From Montifringilla adamsi (taxonomy: Eukaryota; Chordata; Aves; Passeriformes; Passeridae), in contig JAGGNK010006559.1 in the NCBI GenBank assembly GCA_017590115.1, positions 8,297,784 to 8,361,783 of the forward strand: DNA of 64,000 bases, in the 5' to 3' direction. This document shows positions 1-11,528 of the stretch, one piece after another (position 1 is the stretch's first letter; each line of letters begins with the position of its first letter). The notes under the pieces were generated by a model. It was given only the letters and a program-made list of their open reading frames with translations. It was not told the DNA's origin and did not search any database. A program made the position numbers and the translations under genes.

Positions 1-2233
1 TAATTCATCATAACTGGTTTGATAAAGTATCCAAGTTGCACTTGGTACATGTCTTGTTTTTTCACAGTAGTATACAGACACATACATCTTTCAAGATTAT
101 TGCTAACAAACAACTCCATCTTGTTGCCAAGTCTTTTGAATCCTATGTTTCAGTACTTCCATGTCTGCAAGTATCACCAAAAGAGAAAGGAGTAAACGGG
201 AAGTAAATCACTGGAAATTAAATCACTGGAATAAGAAATAAATTTGGATTTCAGAGCTGCAGAGAGTTGGAATACTTAGGATCTTGGTAACTATTGGCCC
301 AGTATAAAGCTTTGGCTTACAGAATTCAGAATATCTTGGAATAACTGGAGGGCTTAGTATCAAATTTACAAACACTCTTGTCTCAGTCAACACTGATGTG
401 GGTAAACTGCTGTGCTTAATACAAAAGTATTATTTTTGAAACTGCCAATGAATGAAAACATTATAGTACCACTGAGTAAGATAGAAGTCTGTGAAAAAGA
501 TTTTTCTCAAAATGTAGTAACTCCTTCACTATTTTGGATGGCAATCTAATTAGACACTTCCATATGCAGTAGTATAAATTTAACCTGAACCTGATAACTA
601 AACTCATGCGACATCTGTGTTAATTATACTCTGACAATTATTCAGTTAGTAAACAGAAGCAAGCAAATTAGTTAAGGAAAAGCATGGCAAGAATTGCACT
701 TAGTGAAAATCACTGCATATAAAACATTTTAAGTCAGATGTAGGTTTATAACATGTATTGCTAATATGGCTAATATGTCATATGATATAAATAAGAAAGT
801 AATTTTAATGTCACAATTGGATACTCAGATTATACCAAACATCTCATGAAGTGGAAAACATTGTTTAAGAGGATTGTAACTGTAGTTATGTAGGTTACAT
901 AGCTGATATCGTATTTTTTTTTGTTTCCTGGTTTCTTATGATTGTATTTTAATCATAGTATACGGAGTAAAACTAATAGATGGCAGAGGTTCTCATGTTT
1001 CTGCTAATATGAATTTCATGCTCAACAAGAAACATAACTGAACCTATGAACCCTTATCACCAAATTTAATAAGCCTGGGCCATGCTGTATATTTAAATTT
1101 AAACAAACAAATCCCATCACCCAGTCAATCAGCTATTCAGCCCATCTGATATGTTTCATAGTGTGCATTTTAAGCTTTGTCAAAACATAAAATGGAAATC
1201 AACACTAGAAGATATTTCTTTTTTGGAACTTTCCCAACATATTGAAAAACTAGATATGTTATCAGGGAAGAGTTATGCCAACATGAGAAAAAGTTTATAT
1301 GTGCATGGTTTCAGAGTTTGATAACACTTAATTTCCAAAACCAGAAAGTGGTTTAAGAAAAAATATTAGTACAAATACTGTCCAAAAGACATTTATGTCC
1401 ATTACAGGGATGGTGTAGTCATTATACAGATATTTTAGTCATTATAAAAGTGGCATGTAGGAGGCAGTGAAGGACAGAGGATGTGCTGTGAAAGTGAAAT
1501 CTTAAGAGAATTCAGCTGCCAAAACTTGGTCATTTTGTACTGTACTTAAACAGATATTAATCTGGAGGCTTGTAAACTCTCCAAATCTACGTGAATTTTT
1601 CTGCAATGAATTCTTTGTCAAACATGAAGCCTTTCAAATCACAGAAATCCTGGACTTCTTCAAAATAAATTGTTGCAACCACTTATTTTAAAAATGGATC
1701 AAGATGTGATGTTTAATTTGTATATTTGCAGCAGTAGATGAATGGTTTCAGCTCAAAAGCAAAACAAACATTAAAACCAGCCAGAAACCAGTTTGAAGCT
1801 GATGCCTACTCCTGAAAAATTCATCCAATGCAACTAAACACATTCTAAAGTGTTAAAGTGGTACTCTAAATGTTGCCTATAATGCTGATTTGGTTATGGG
1901 GTTCCTTGCTTAATACAGTAGCAGTTGCACCTGGGAAATTTGTGACTTCCCTAGGCCTCCTTCATGGAGTTGTAATCCACATTATCATTGTGGTCAAATG
2001 CAAAAAATGCTATCTCAGCCCCTTGTTGCACTCAGAGAGTGCCTCTGAATTACCCTAACTGTAATGGCCATTATTAAGCCTGGAGGAGACTGTTTTGGAA
2101 AGAGTCAGTGACAGAACCTGGATCCTGCTAAGGAGAGACGGGTAAGCTTTAGGGACTTTAAAAAAATCTGAATGGAACAAGTATGAGTAAACAATAAATT
2201 CTTGCAAACCATTTACTTATTATTTTCCCCTGA
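1..2233. other. AT-rich unique sequence, no gene seen
   Basis: No recognisable coding sequence, RNA gene or repeat was found. The longest ATG-initiated frame is about 62 codons (1870-2058, plus strand) and has no family resemblance. A short open stretch at about 2075-2140 ends at a donor-like GTAAGC, but nothing independent supports an exon. Confidence 0.6.
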
Positions 2234-2527
2234 TGCCAAAAACTCCAGGTAAAGTCTTCTTTAATAGCTCTGGGTGCATTTAAAAAGCTGGGAGAGCAAT
2301 TAGGAAACCTTAAGAAGGTAACAGAAAAACTTTCCAATACACAGTTTGGGACATTTGGGCAGAAGCTGATGCATGAAAGTGAGAAAGGAAACAGAGGGAC
2401 TCTGTCCATCTCCAAAGTGACAATTTCAAACTGGGTGGAGATGCAGGCTTTTCTTGACACTGTCCATGTCCACACTGAGATGGAGCATGTGTCAGAACAG
2501 CTGGAAATCCAGATTGCTTCTTCATGA
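2234..2527 (+). other. Unassigned coding-like open frame, possible terminal exon
   Basis: A plus-strand frame stays open for 97 codons and ends at TGA (2525-2527). It has no useful ATG at its start, so it would have to be an exon or a pseudogene piece. A pyrimidine-rich run followed by CCAG at 2245-2248 could be a 3' splice site. The translation is rich in K, E, Q and L with helix-like spacing (for example GAFKKLGEQLGNLKKVTEKL), which looks more like a cytosolic protein than random AT-rich DNA does. I do not recognise the family. The opposite strand is also open for 165 codons (2158-2655) but gives a Cys/Phe/Ser-rich product that looks less natural. It may be a real exon, a decayed retrocopy or chance. 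Confidence 0.3.
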
Positions 2528-2590
2528 GGGACCTGAATGAAGCATTTCATATTTTCCCTCTGGATAGCAAATGTGCATCCTTCCCTTGAA

Positions 2591-2638
2591 ATCAAAGCAA
2601 GGCGGGGGTAGGTGCCTGACAAGGCACCTTGCTTTGAT
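2591..2638. repeat. Imperfect inverted repeat (bulged hairpin)
   Basis: The left arm ATCAAAGCAAGG (2591-2602) and the right arm CCTTGCTTTGAT (2627-2638) are perfectly complementary. An inner pair GGTGCC (2611-2616) / GGCACC (2623-2628) continues the stem. The result is a stem of about 16 bp with one bulge of about 10 nt and a small loop. Function unknown. Confidence 0.6.
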
Positions 2639-2655
2639 ACTGGAAGTGAAAGCAC

Positions 2656-3915
2656 CTACTGGTGTGCTCAGAGAGGCTCTGGTGCAGTTTTGTTGGATCA
2701 AACAGAGAATAGGAAAAACATGCTTCAGAACTGCTATAGGACACTGGGAAATTATTCTGTTTCACACACTGAGAACACGATGAGAAATTTGGAGTTGTGT
2801 GTGTTTCCAAGTGAAATCTAATTTTCTTTGAATGAGTGCGCTCTTTGAGAAATGAGCCCTTATTTATGCAAATTGGTTTTAAACGAGAATATTTAATGAA
2901 AGGATTTGATCCCCACATAATGAAAGCGCTCATAAATGTGCACCTAGACAGCACAGGCAGACTTGTTGTCTATTCAGACCCTGATTCTAAGGGTTTTTTT
3001 TTCCTCTTTAAGAAAGTTTAGACTACATGCTTTTAATTAGAATGAAATATAGTTAGATGAAGGATATTTTTAACTCAACTATTCTTTGGGTGTCCTTATA
3101 AATCTAAGAAGGGGTTACTAGACTGACAGGTGGCAGCATGGCCCAGTGGATGTTAAATTGCTTAGAAACATTTGGGCTTTTCATGTTTTAAAAGAAAGAA
3201 AAGGTTCCAACCTTTCTTTGTTTGTATGTCACTCAGAAATGTTTGGTTGTAAAAGTTCTGACCTTGTTCTACACCTAATACTCCAAGGGGGCTGGTGCAT
3301 AGGGCATATTTGAATAGATTTGGTTAAGAAAATACAAAAATTAAATTTTGATCTCTTAATATTCAATTATGCTCAAACTATGCTGAAGGAAATTTCAAGG
3401 AGGTTGTAAGTTCTTTTGGCATGCTAATGTAACAGATGCGAAAGCATGAATTAACAGCTACAATGGAGCGCTGCCGGCAGGTACTGATTTGTAAGCTGAT
3501 CCGAACTCTTGAAGGTAATTGAGGAATGACTTAGAAATGACTTCACACTGAAAGTAGAAAGATATTTTTCTGCCCTCAGTCCTGTCAAAAACTTTCTCAG
3601 AACTCTTATTTTGTGTTGGAAACTGCTACTGCCAAAAGAATAATTTTTCTAAAAGTATTTCCATGCCCTTCCTGACTGCAGCGCTGCATGAATGCTTTGT
3701 GGTCACACAAGGGAGACAAGGTGTGAAGATGGGAACAAGTACCTGAAGATGGAGATGCTTCTTTTGTTCAGTTTAGGCTGGCTTCTGGCATCCTTAGAAT
3801 TATTGTGAAACTCTACAGTGTTTAGGGATTTTGCCTCCATTTAGGACTGCTGAACACCTTGTCACACGAATTTTAGGCTACTTTTCAAACCTAACACAAA
3901 ACAACTCATTTTGTT
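2656..3915. other. Unique sequence, no gene seen
   Basis: AT-rich sequence with short overlapping frames on both strands (up to 120 codons on the minus strand at 2592-2954). None resembles a known protein or shows codon bias. No repeat recognised. Confidence 0.55.
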
Positions 3916-4275
3916 ACAGAATTACGGAATTACAGAACAGCTGAAGTTGAAATAGACTTCTGGAGGTCATCATGTTCAAAGCCTGTTTAGTCTGGGGCAC
4001 TCACACCTGGTTGACCAGTAGCATGTTCAGATAGCTTTTGAATATATTCAACCTGGGGACTCTACAATATCCCCAGGCAACATATGGGGGACTCTAAAAT
4101 ATCCCCAGACAACCTATGCCACTGCTTAATCATCCTAAAAATTGTTTCTTCATGTTCAGAGGCAACTTCCTGTCTTTCAGGTTGTGCCCATTGCATCTTT
4201 CTTGCAATTGGGCATAATGAAAAAGAGTCTGTCTCCATCTTTGCATCTCCCTTCAGGTATTAATACATTTTTATT
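3916..4275 (-). mobile_element. CR1 LINE 3' fragment (minus strand)
   Basis: The segment begins with octamer-like units (ACAGAATTACGGAATTACAG), which are the reverse complement of the CR1 3' tail. It then follows the usual CR1 3' region text, including the block equivalent to 'caacctggggactctacaat', a 'gttgtgcccattgcatcttt' block and a 'gtctccatctttgcatctcc' block. The element is old and 5' truncated. It contains an internal 32-bp tandem duplication. Resemblance fades after about 4270, although weak CR1-like words continue towards 4420. Confidence 0.8.
4055..4118. repeat. 32-bp tandem duplication inside the CR1 fragment
   Basis: Two adjacent 32-bp copies (4055-4086 and 4087-4118) both start GGGGACTCTA and end TATG. 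They differ at three positions. The duplication arose within the inserted CR1 copy, because other CR1 3' ends carry this text once. Confidence 0.85.
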
Positions 4276-7200
4276 TGTCTTGCTGAACTATCTTGTCAGG
4301 TATTTTTCTTGTTGACCCATCTTTTTTGGCACAGTTAAAGCTGAACCCTGTGACCATCTCTGCTGTTCTGGTCTCAGTGTGCCCCTAAGGCATGATGTGA
4401 GCCTTCTCACAGCCTTGTTCTTTTCACCACAAAGCTGTTTTATCATGAATATAGACAATTCTCTTGATACTTGCTATGCTGCAATTGAAGACTCGTGATT
4501 GACAGCGATGGAGCTGAGTTAATATGTGACTAAAGAGGTCAGATATCCCTGGCAGATGTGAGACATTGATCTTGACAAAGTGCCAGTTTTGGCCCAAGTC
4601 CTAAAAGCAGAATAAAGAGAGATAGTGTGCCTCAATTTGGTTGTACATCCTGCATTTTCTGAGCCAAAGACTTATTCACAGGCAAATAAATAAGGTTGCA
4701 ATCTGTTTATTCTGTGTGATAGAAGTGAGAGGAGGTAGTGATGTCTAGAAACTCCTGGAGAAGCCATTCCACATAATTTCAGACATAAACTCCTTCAGTT
4801 TATTAGATGAATCTGATTTTCAAAAGTACTTATTGCTTTCCTAGTACTTCCTATTCTGTTCAAGTCAACAGTGAAAATCTCCTTGATTTACCTAGTAGGA
4901 TAGTATGGACTTCACAGTGTCCTTTCTAAAGTTTCTTATCCTCAAAATCACCTTTTGTTTAGGATTGGAGTGTGAAGAAAAGAGTAAAAATAGTCTAGTT
5001 TCAGTGATGACAAAAGCCACTTTACTAATCCCGACTACCTTTCATTGATTCCAAAACATCGTTCCTTGCCTCTAACTTGTGTCCCTAAGGAAAATATACA
5101 ACTATCATGTTCAAAAATTAAATTCTGGTAACATGTTCCACGATCCTCCTTTAGCACCATTATTTGTCACTGCTGAAAATATCTTTTTTCTTTCTTACTG
5201 GTAACAATCCCCATCTGTAGTCTCTTCCCTCTGGTTCAGCTCTTCTGCCTTGCTACCTTTATACCTAACATGTGATACCTTCTTCTCCCTCATTTATTTT
5301 CCACTTCCATCTTTATCCATCACCTGTTACTTTAATTACCTCTCTCATTCGCCAGTGTGCACAGCTTTCTACATTTTAGAAGTGCAATTTTTATCTGCTA
5401 CCACAGCATCAGATATAAACAGGAATGAGGTCAGCAGCTGAACTACTGTATCCTGTCACTAAATCACTTGTGTACCTTATTTTCCCTTCTTGAGATATCA
5501 GAAGGATAGAAACTGGTGCTAAAGGGCCATTCAGACTTCCATGGCAACCTCTAATAATTTTAATTGTTTCTGCTTTGTTTTGTATTGAATGTTGGAGGAC
5601 TTTGCTATTTTCTTTTAAACAGCTGAAAAGAGAATGATCCAGGACTTTTATTTTTCTGATACAAGAACAATTTATGCCAATCCCTATACTCTTGAAAACA
5701 GGAGTTTACAATGAAAGCACTAACAGATCCTTAGTGGTAGAAAGCAGAGGAGTGGTTGCCATGGAATCAGATGGCAGGGAAGGTAGCTCACTTTTTAAAC
5801 TCCCTGGCAGTGAACACGTAGAACCAGCAAGTGGACAGCAATGCTGGCAGGCATTTATCTCTGCACAGCACTTTGAAGGGCTGCATGGAGGCTACTGCTG
5901 TGACCCAGTGCTGGAAAGTGGGATAGCCAGGTATTCAACAGCAAGGGAGGCAGGGTGGAGCAGGGAGATGGATGATGAACAAACATCTGGGTTTCATGTA
6001 GTTTGTGTATTAGCGGTTTAAAGGACAAAGTCCTGCTCTTCCGCAGAGCAAGTGCTAAACAAAGAAGGAGGATTGTTTGTATTTTCTGACACATTAACTA
6101 AGTAATCTACTCTCTGTCCAGCAGAAGCATAATGTTGATGCTATCAACCAGACAACAGCTGAGTGAGGGGCTAGAAATCTTCTTCACATAAAGTTATCTT
6201 TGTAAAACATCTCTGTAATAATAATTTTTCACTATAAAAAAGTGTATCATCAAACAAGTCATTTTATGTTATTTTTGAGAGCAAACTACATCCAACATAG
6301 CTGAAAGCCTGGTGGGTAAGATATTTCTATGAGATGTGAGAAACAGTGGGTCTAGTTCCTGTCTGGGAGAAGGCAGAGCAGGAACCTGAAATTTATACTT
6401 CACATCTCAGCAGTGCGCCTTTACCCAGGGGCTTGAGGGTCAGCCCCTCCCATCACTGCTGTCATGGAATGTAGGACACCCAAAATAATTTGTGTGGGAG
6501 ATACAGTGTGAGATGATGAAATTTCACTCAAATGAAACCACTTTATTGAATCTGAGCATGGCAAAAAAAAATTAATAAAACAAGATATGGAAATTCTGTT
6601 AGTTCCAGATAATAAAAAAGGTCAGTTGTTTCTCACTCATTCCTGGGACTACAAATAGAAAACTTTTGAGCACAACCTTTTTCATGGCACTTTCTTGTTT
6701 CTCCTTCTGGAGCAGTAGATAAATGGAGAAGTTAAGAAAACAGTAGGAGCATCAAATGTCCATTGATTCAAGAGAACCTTCTTATCAAATCTGGTTACAG
6801 CCAATACAGTCCAGAACTTTTCTATTATAAACTTAGAATTCATGAGTGAATATTACACAGAAAATACATATTCATATGACTCCATTTTTTTTTAATAGCT
6901 CAGAAGAATTCTGCCATTTCTGACCAGAATATGGAATGCATTACAAGAATTACCAAGAAATTCTAAACAATTACATCTTTTATCTTTCTGTAGATGCCAT
7001 TCATACTTGCTTATCAATTCATTAAAAATATAATAAAATGTCAAAGAATTTTTTCTTTTTTATAAAATCCAACTTGTTTGACTTAATTTGATTCTACAAA
7101 GGAGTTTTATTAAAAAAACATTTAACAGAGTTATGAAATGAAAAATAGATCCATCTTTTGTTAGAACCCATATTCGACCCAGGTATTGGCCTCTGATATA

Positions 7201-9035
7201 TAGTATTCAAAAGTAATCTTATTTTCCCATATTAACTTTCTTTTCAGACTCATTCCACTGTTGGCTTGCAATTTCTATTTTAATTAGTTTCTTGGCATGT
7301 TTAAAGGTAAAACTTCCTTAATTTTATGCAGGATTTTTCTGCACACTTTTCTCCAAAAGCCTTTTGTTTTCTGTGCCTGGTTTTAAATTATAATTCTCAA
7401 CCATGACTAGTTCTTCTAGCTAGTAGCTGGCAAACTTTTTGTTTATGTTCATAATATTTCAATTTGTCTTCATGTTTAGTAGTTTTTTATCCACATAAGC
7501 AGTATAAAGCTGTCAGACCCACTTACATTCTGTAGAGATCTGGATGGAAGTTCATTAGACTTACATATAATATCAGGGCCAAATAAGAGAGAATTTAAAA
7601 ATCATGAAGAGGAGAAGCCAGCATGTGGCAGACAAACCACTACAGCCTTGTTCCAGCTCATCAAAAAGACCCTTAGTATTGGCAGACCCATCTGAGTGGC
7701 AGCAGAATAACATCTTTCAACAGCTAGCAGCCAGAACATTCCTGCCAAAACCCAACAAAACACTTGTATTCACAAGCCATTCTTTTTAACATCCTCCTTG
7801 TGTGTCTACCAAATAACAAGCAATAACGAATATTTACTATCTTTTATCTTCCAATTTGCAGTAGTTTTGTGTCACCAATTCTCCCACAAAAATCCGACCA
7901 TGTCAATGGAAAATGTGACTCTATAATCAGAGGAAACATGTAAGGTCTTACAAGGGAAAAAAACCCAAAAAAATAGTGAAATGGTATGCTGCATGCAAAA
8001 ACTGAACTCATGGTATTTTTTTATCATGTTCTCCATCTTTCACTGCATTACTGTATCTCTTCTAGAATTGCAATAGATCATCTTCAGTCCAGCTCTTCAT
8101 GGGTCAGTGTACACATGTGTACATAAGGTTTCATGATTGAACTGTCAGACTGGTCTTTGAGAGATAAATTGTGCCACTCCTTATCTGTGAATAAAGTTGT
8201 TTTTATTTGCCTTTTCTGATAACTTAGTGAGTTTACAATATACTGGGGTGACATGCCCTTTATTTACCATACTTAATTTTGCCCTTCACTCTCTCCCTCA
8301 TGCCCAGTGTTAAAGACACACTTCCAGACTTCCACCAGCAGCTGCTCAAATGATCCTACAAAACTCATGTCTTCCAGGGAAACTGTGAATCCACAACAGG
8401 ACAGCCAATGATCAGAATGCAGAGTCGCTACTTGGCGGGAAAATTTGGGCTTCTTTAGCAAATCCCAGAATCCTAAAATCAGAGAGAAAGTTGCTTTGAC
8501 CTGGGCTTTCCTTGGCTGGTCCTGAAGGCTCTACCTAAACTAAATATACACCTTCAGTGAACATAGTATACTCTGAATATGACATAAGCAATAATTTGAG
8601 GTGTCTCATGGACTAAAATATTTTTTATAAAGCCTAGAATGATGTAAATCTATGTTTTGTCATAGCAAGCACATAGTTGTTTCTGTGCTGTAAACTGAGC
8701 ATATTCTTTTTCAGTATGACCTATATTTTCCAGACTGTTTCTGCTGTTTCTGAAGATCACTTCTGTTATATGTGAATACATTTCTCTATAGTCTCTTCTC
8801 CATGTTTAATCAGTGTATTTTCTATTTTATGGTCTCATGTGCTAGGAAAACATTCAGCTTATCTCCATGAAACAGCTCTTGAACAACTGATAATTGTGTC
8901 CTCAATATTTTTATCCACCTCTTTTGACATACACACTCCAATTGCTCAGGCTTGGCTATTTTTGCCTGACTTTAAGACAGTGGTTTGCAAAATGATGCCT
9001 GGGGTCTCCTTGAAGAGGCTATTTAATGTGTTGTG
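4276..9035. other. AT-rich unique sequence, no gene seen
   Basis: About 4.8 kb without an identifiable gene or repeat. A 115-codon plus-strand frame at 5674-6021 and a 61-codon frame at 7604-7789 are the longest and match nothing I know. A possible short CR1-like word occurs near 8463 but is too short to call. Confidence 0.55.
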
Positions 9036-9430
9036 TCCTTGAGGCTATTCCAGCCCTGCTTGGTCCTGCCCATCTGTGAGACTCCCCTGTCTCGCCTGGG
9101 GCTCAGGACCCCAGCTCAGCCCCCCTGGCCACTAGCCTCTGCCTCAGTGTCCCCCAAGATGCCTCATGTCCACGTCTCACAGCCCTGCCCTGCCTAGACA
9201 TGGGCTCTGCTGATTTAGGCCAGCCTGCATTCCCATGTCCCTGCCAGAGGCCTGCTCCCTGCCCCTAGGAAGATGCTGGATGCCCAGGGCTCTGGCTGCC
9301 CCAGTGCCCCCTGTCTTCCCTGCTTCCATCTGGGAAAGTGGGATGGGTACCTTCCTTCATGGAACTATGGGTAGTACCTATGGACCCTGGCCTCACACAG
9401 CCACTGGCACTCATAGACCTGGGTGTGATG
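9036..9430. other. GC-rich unclassified insert
   Basis: About 400 bp of clearly GC-rich sequence with many CCCTG/CCTGCC words stands out sharply from the AT-rich flanks. Frames in it (for example 9235-9450) are proline/alanine-rich and do not look like a known protein. The composition suggests an old interspersed repeat or retroelement fragment. I cannot name the family and see no clear termini. Confidence 0.4.
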
Positions 9431-11204
9431 CCCTCTTTTACTTTCTTTAAAGACTTGCAATTATTTGACAGCTCTCACATTCCCTGCATTAGTTCTAAAA
9501 ACCATGGTAATGGTTTCGAGGTTGCCTCAGGCACATTTTTTAAGTACCTAGGAGTAAATTTTAGCAAACACAGTTGATGAGAAAACATTTAACGTAGTAT
9601 TCCTTAACATTTTCTCATTTTTATTTTTGTTGCATTTTATCGTTTGCTGGTAGTTGTCTATGTTCAAGTGAAAATTTTTAACAAAGATGACCAATAAAAG
9701 ACATTAAACATTTTGTCTTCCGTCATCTTTTTGGACCTTTGTTTTATGTGTCAAAGGATTTCCATCTCTTCTGAGTCACAATGGATCAACACCAACCAGA
9801 AAGAAAGGAGTAAAGTCTCTTAGAACTAAGTAGAGGATCTCATGACGGGGCATTATTGAATGAGGGCGCATCTGAATTGCTGATTCATAAAAGGATGGAG
9901 ATAATAACTGACTTTGGGTGCCTTTCCAAACATTGCTCTTCCTTCCTTTTCCTGTGTCTTCCATTCATACACAAGAGATTCCAATGTCTGGTTTTTATTT
10001 TCAAATTCTTTTTGAATTGTTCACAGTTTGCTGAGTCACACATAAAATGTTATGCTGAACCTTTAGTATATACGTAACTCCTAAACTGATTTAGCCCTCA
10101 GCTATGTTGGATACCTCAGCAGAAAAATAATCTGAAATAAAATGAAATTTTGATGCAAAGCGTCTTTTTAATAGCTAATTGTATGAAGACCTCCATGTGG
10201 GTCTGATCATCACATAGAGGAAGATGGTACCATGAAATCAAAAAAGCAGCATTACTGAGATGAATGATATGGATTGTCTAATAAAAAACCATCACAAACT
10301 CTGAGTATTTATTATTTAAAAAGAACACAATGTAGTTAAAGTAATATTTACATTTCAAAGTGAAATTGAGTATTTTTCAATTATTTGAGATTCAGATATA
10401 ATTCTTGGATTGAAAATTAATCTTTTTATCTTTTTTGAGGAGATGTCTACAATTTCATATAAATAAAATAAGTAAAAGGAGCAACTTGAATTATCTTGGA
10501 ACTTAAGAGATAATTTCTCTCCAAATGCAGCTAAATCACATAGATTTCATAAGATGCTGTGGCCAAATAGTAAGAAGTCTCATTAATATTCTGTATTTCA
10601 AGGCCTTATGTGTTTGCAATGTAAGCAATTAAAATATTTAAATAACTTTAATATTAGGACAGAAACTGGTGAAATCAAAGGACTGCAAAGTCAAAGATGA
10701 CCCTCTCTTTCATCTTTAATTTTTTCTTTCTTCTTTTAAGTACAGCGTTAGCTCATTAAAGGGATTAATACACTCTAGGCATATGCCATTATTTGTGACT
10801 CAAACACTTCCCATGTCAATGAAGTGATGAGCATTGCTTTCATTAGACTTAAGGTCAGAGTCTGCATACCATATAAACTGTTTGAAGACATATCTCCAAG
10901 CTATTCTCAGAGCTTTCCTGTCACTTAGTGGGAGTGAATTTGCAAGGATAATTATAAAGTAATATAAAGGTGTTTCCATTAGCTCTGGCTAGTGCTGTTT
11001 GCAGTAGCGTATTCTACTGGTGGAGTGCAGCCTTCTACATTTAGTTTGGGAATGTATTGACTACAGGTTCCCCATGTCTATTGTCTCATGTAACACTCAT
11101 GAAAACGTTCAAGATACCCAAAATATGGGGATGTGTTTTATGGTACTTTAAATGATGCTGTTTCTTCATTTTTCACTTTGTTCTTTTATTTTATTCTTTA
11201 TTTG
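9431..11204. other. AT-rich unique sequence, no gene seen
   Basis: No coding signal, RNA gene or interspersed repeat was recognised. The sequence is very AT-rich from about 10100 onward. Confidence 0.55.
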
Positions 11205-11496
11205 TTAAAATGAGACATTTCACTTAAATATAGGTTTCTTTGCATTAAAAAAAGAATCTGCTTTGAGATACAATGTTCTTCTGATCATCTGGTGTGCTTC
11301 TCTAAACTAAAATTTCTTTGCTTAAGTATTCTTACAATATGACTTTTACCTTAAAATGAGACATTTCACTTAAATATAGGTTTCTTTGCATTAAAAAAAG
11401 AATCTGCTTTGAGATACAATGTTCTTCTGATCATCTGGTGTGCTTCTCTAAACTAAAATTTCTTTGCTTAAGTATTGTTACAATATAACTTTTACC
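11205..11496. repeat. 146-bp tandem duplication, two copies
   Basis: Copy 1 (11205-11350) and copy 2 (11351-11496) both begin TTAAAATGAGACATTTCACT and end ACTTTTACC. By eye they differ at only two positions near the end of the unit (TATTCTTAC versus TATTGTTAC, and ATATGACT versus ATATAACT). The near identity implies a recent event or an assembly artefact. Confidence 0.93.
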
Positions 11497-11508
11497 TCTC
11501 TCTCCTTT

Positions 11509-11528
11509 AAAAAAAAAAAAAAAAAAAA
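11509..11528. repeat. Poly-A tract of 20 A
   Basis: An uninterrupted run of A lies 12 bp after the tandem duplication. It is not preceded by an AATAAA signal or a recognisable retrocopy. Confidence 0.9.

Noticed and set aside
2158..2655. 165-codon minus-strand frame as a gene
   Set aside because: The Cys/Phe/Ser-rich composition looks like the antisense of the more protein-like plus frame. Kept only as part of a finding.
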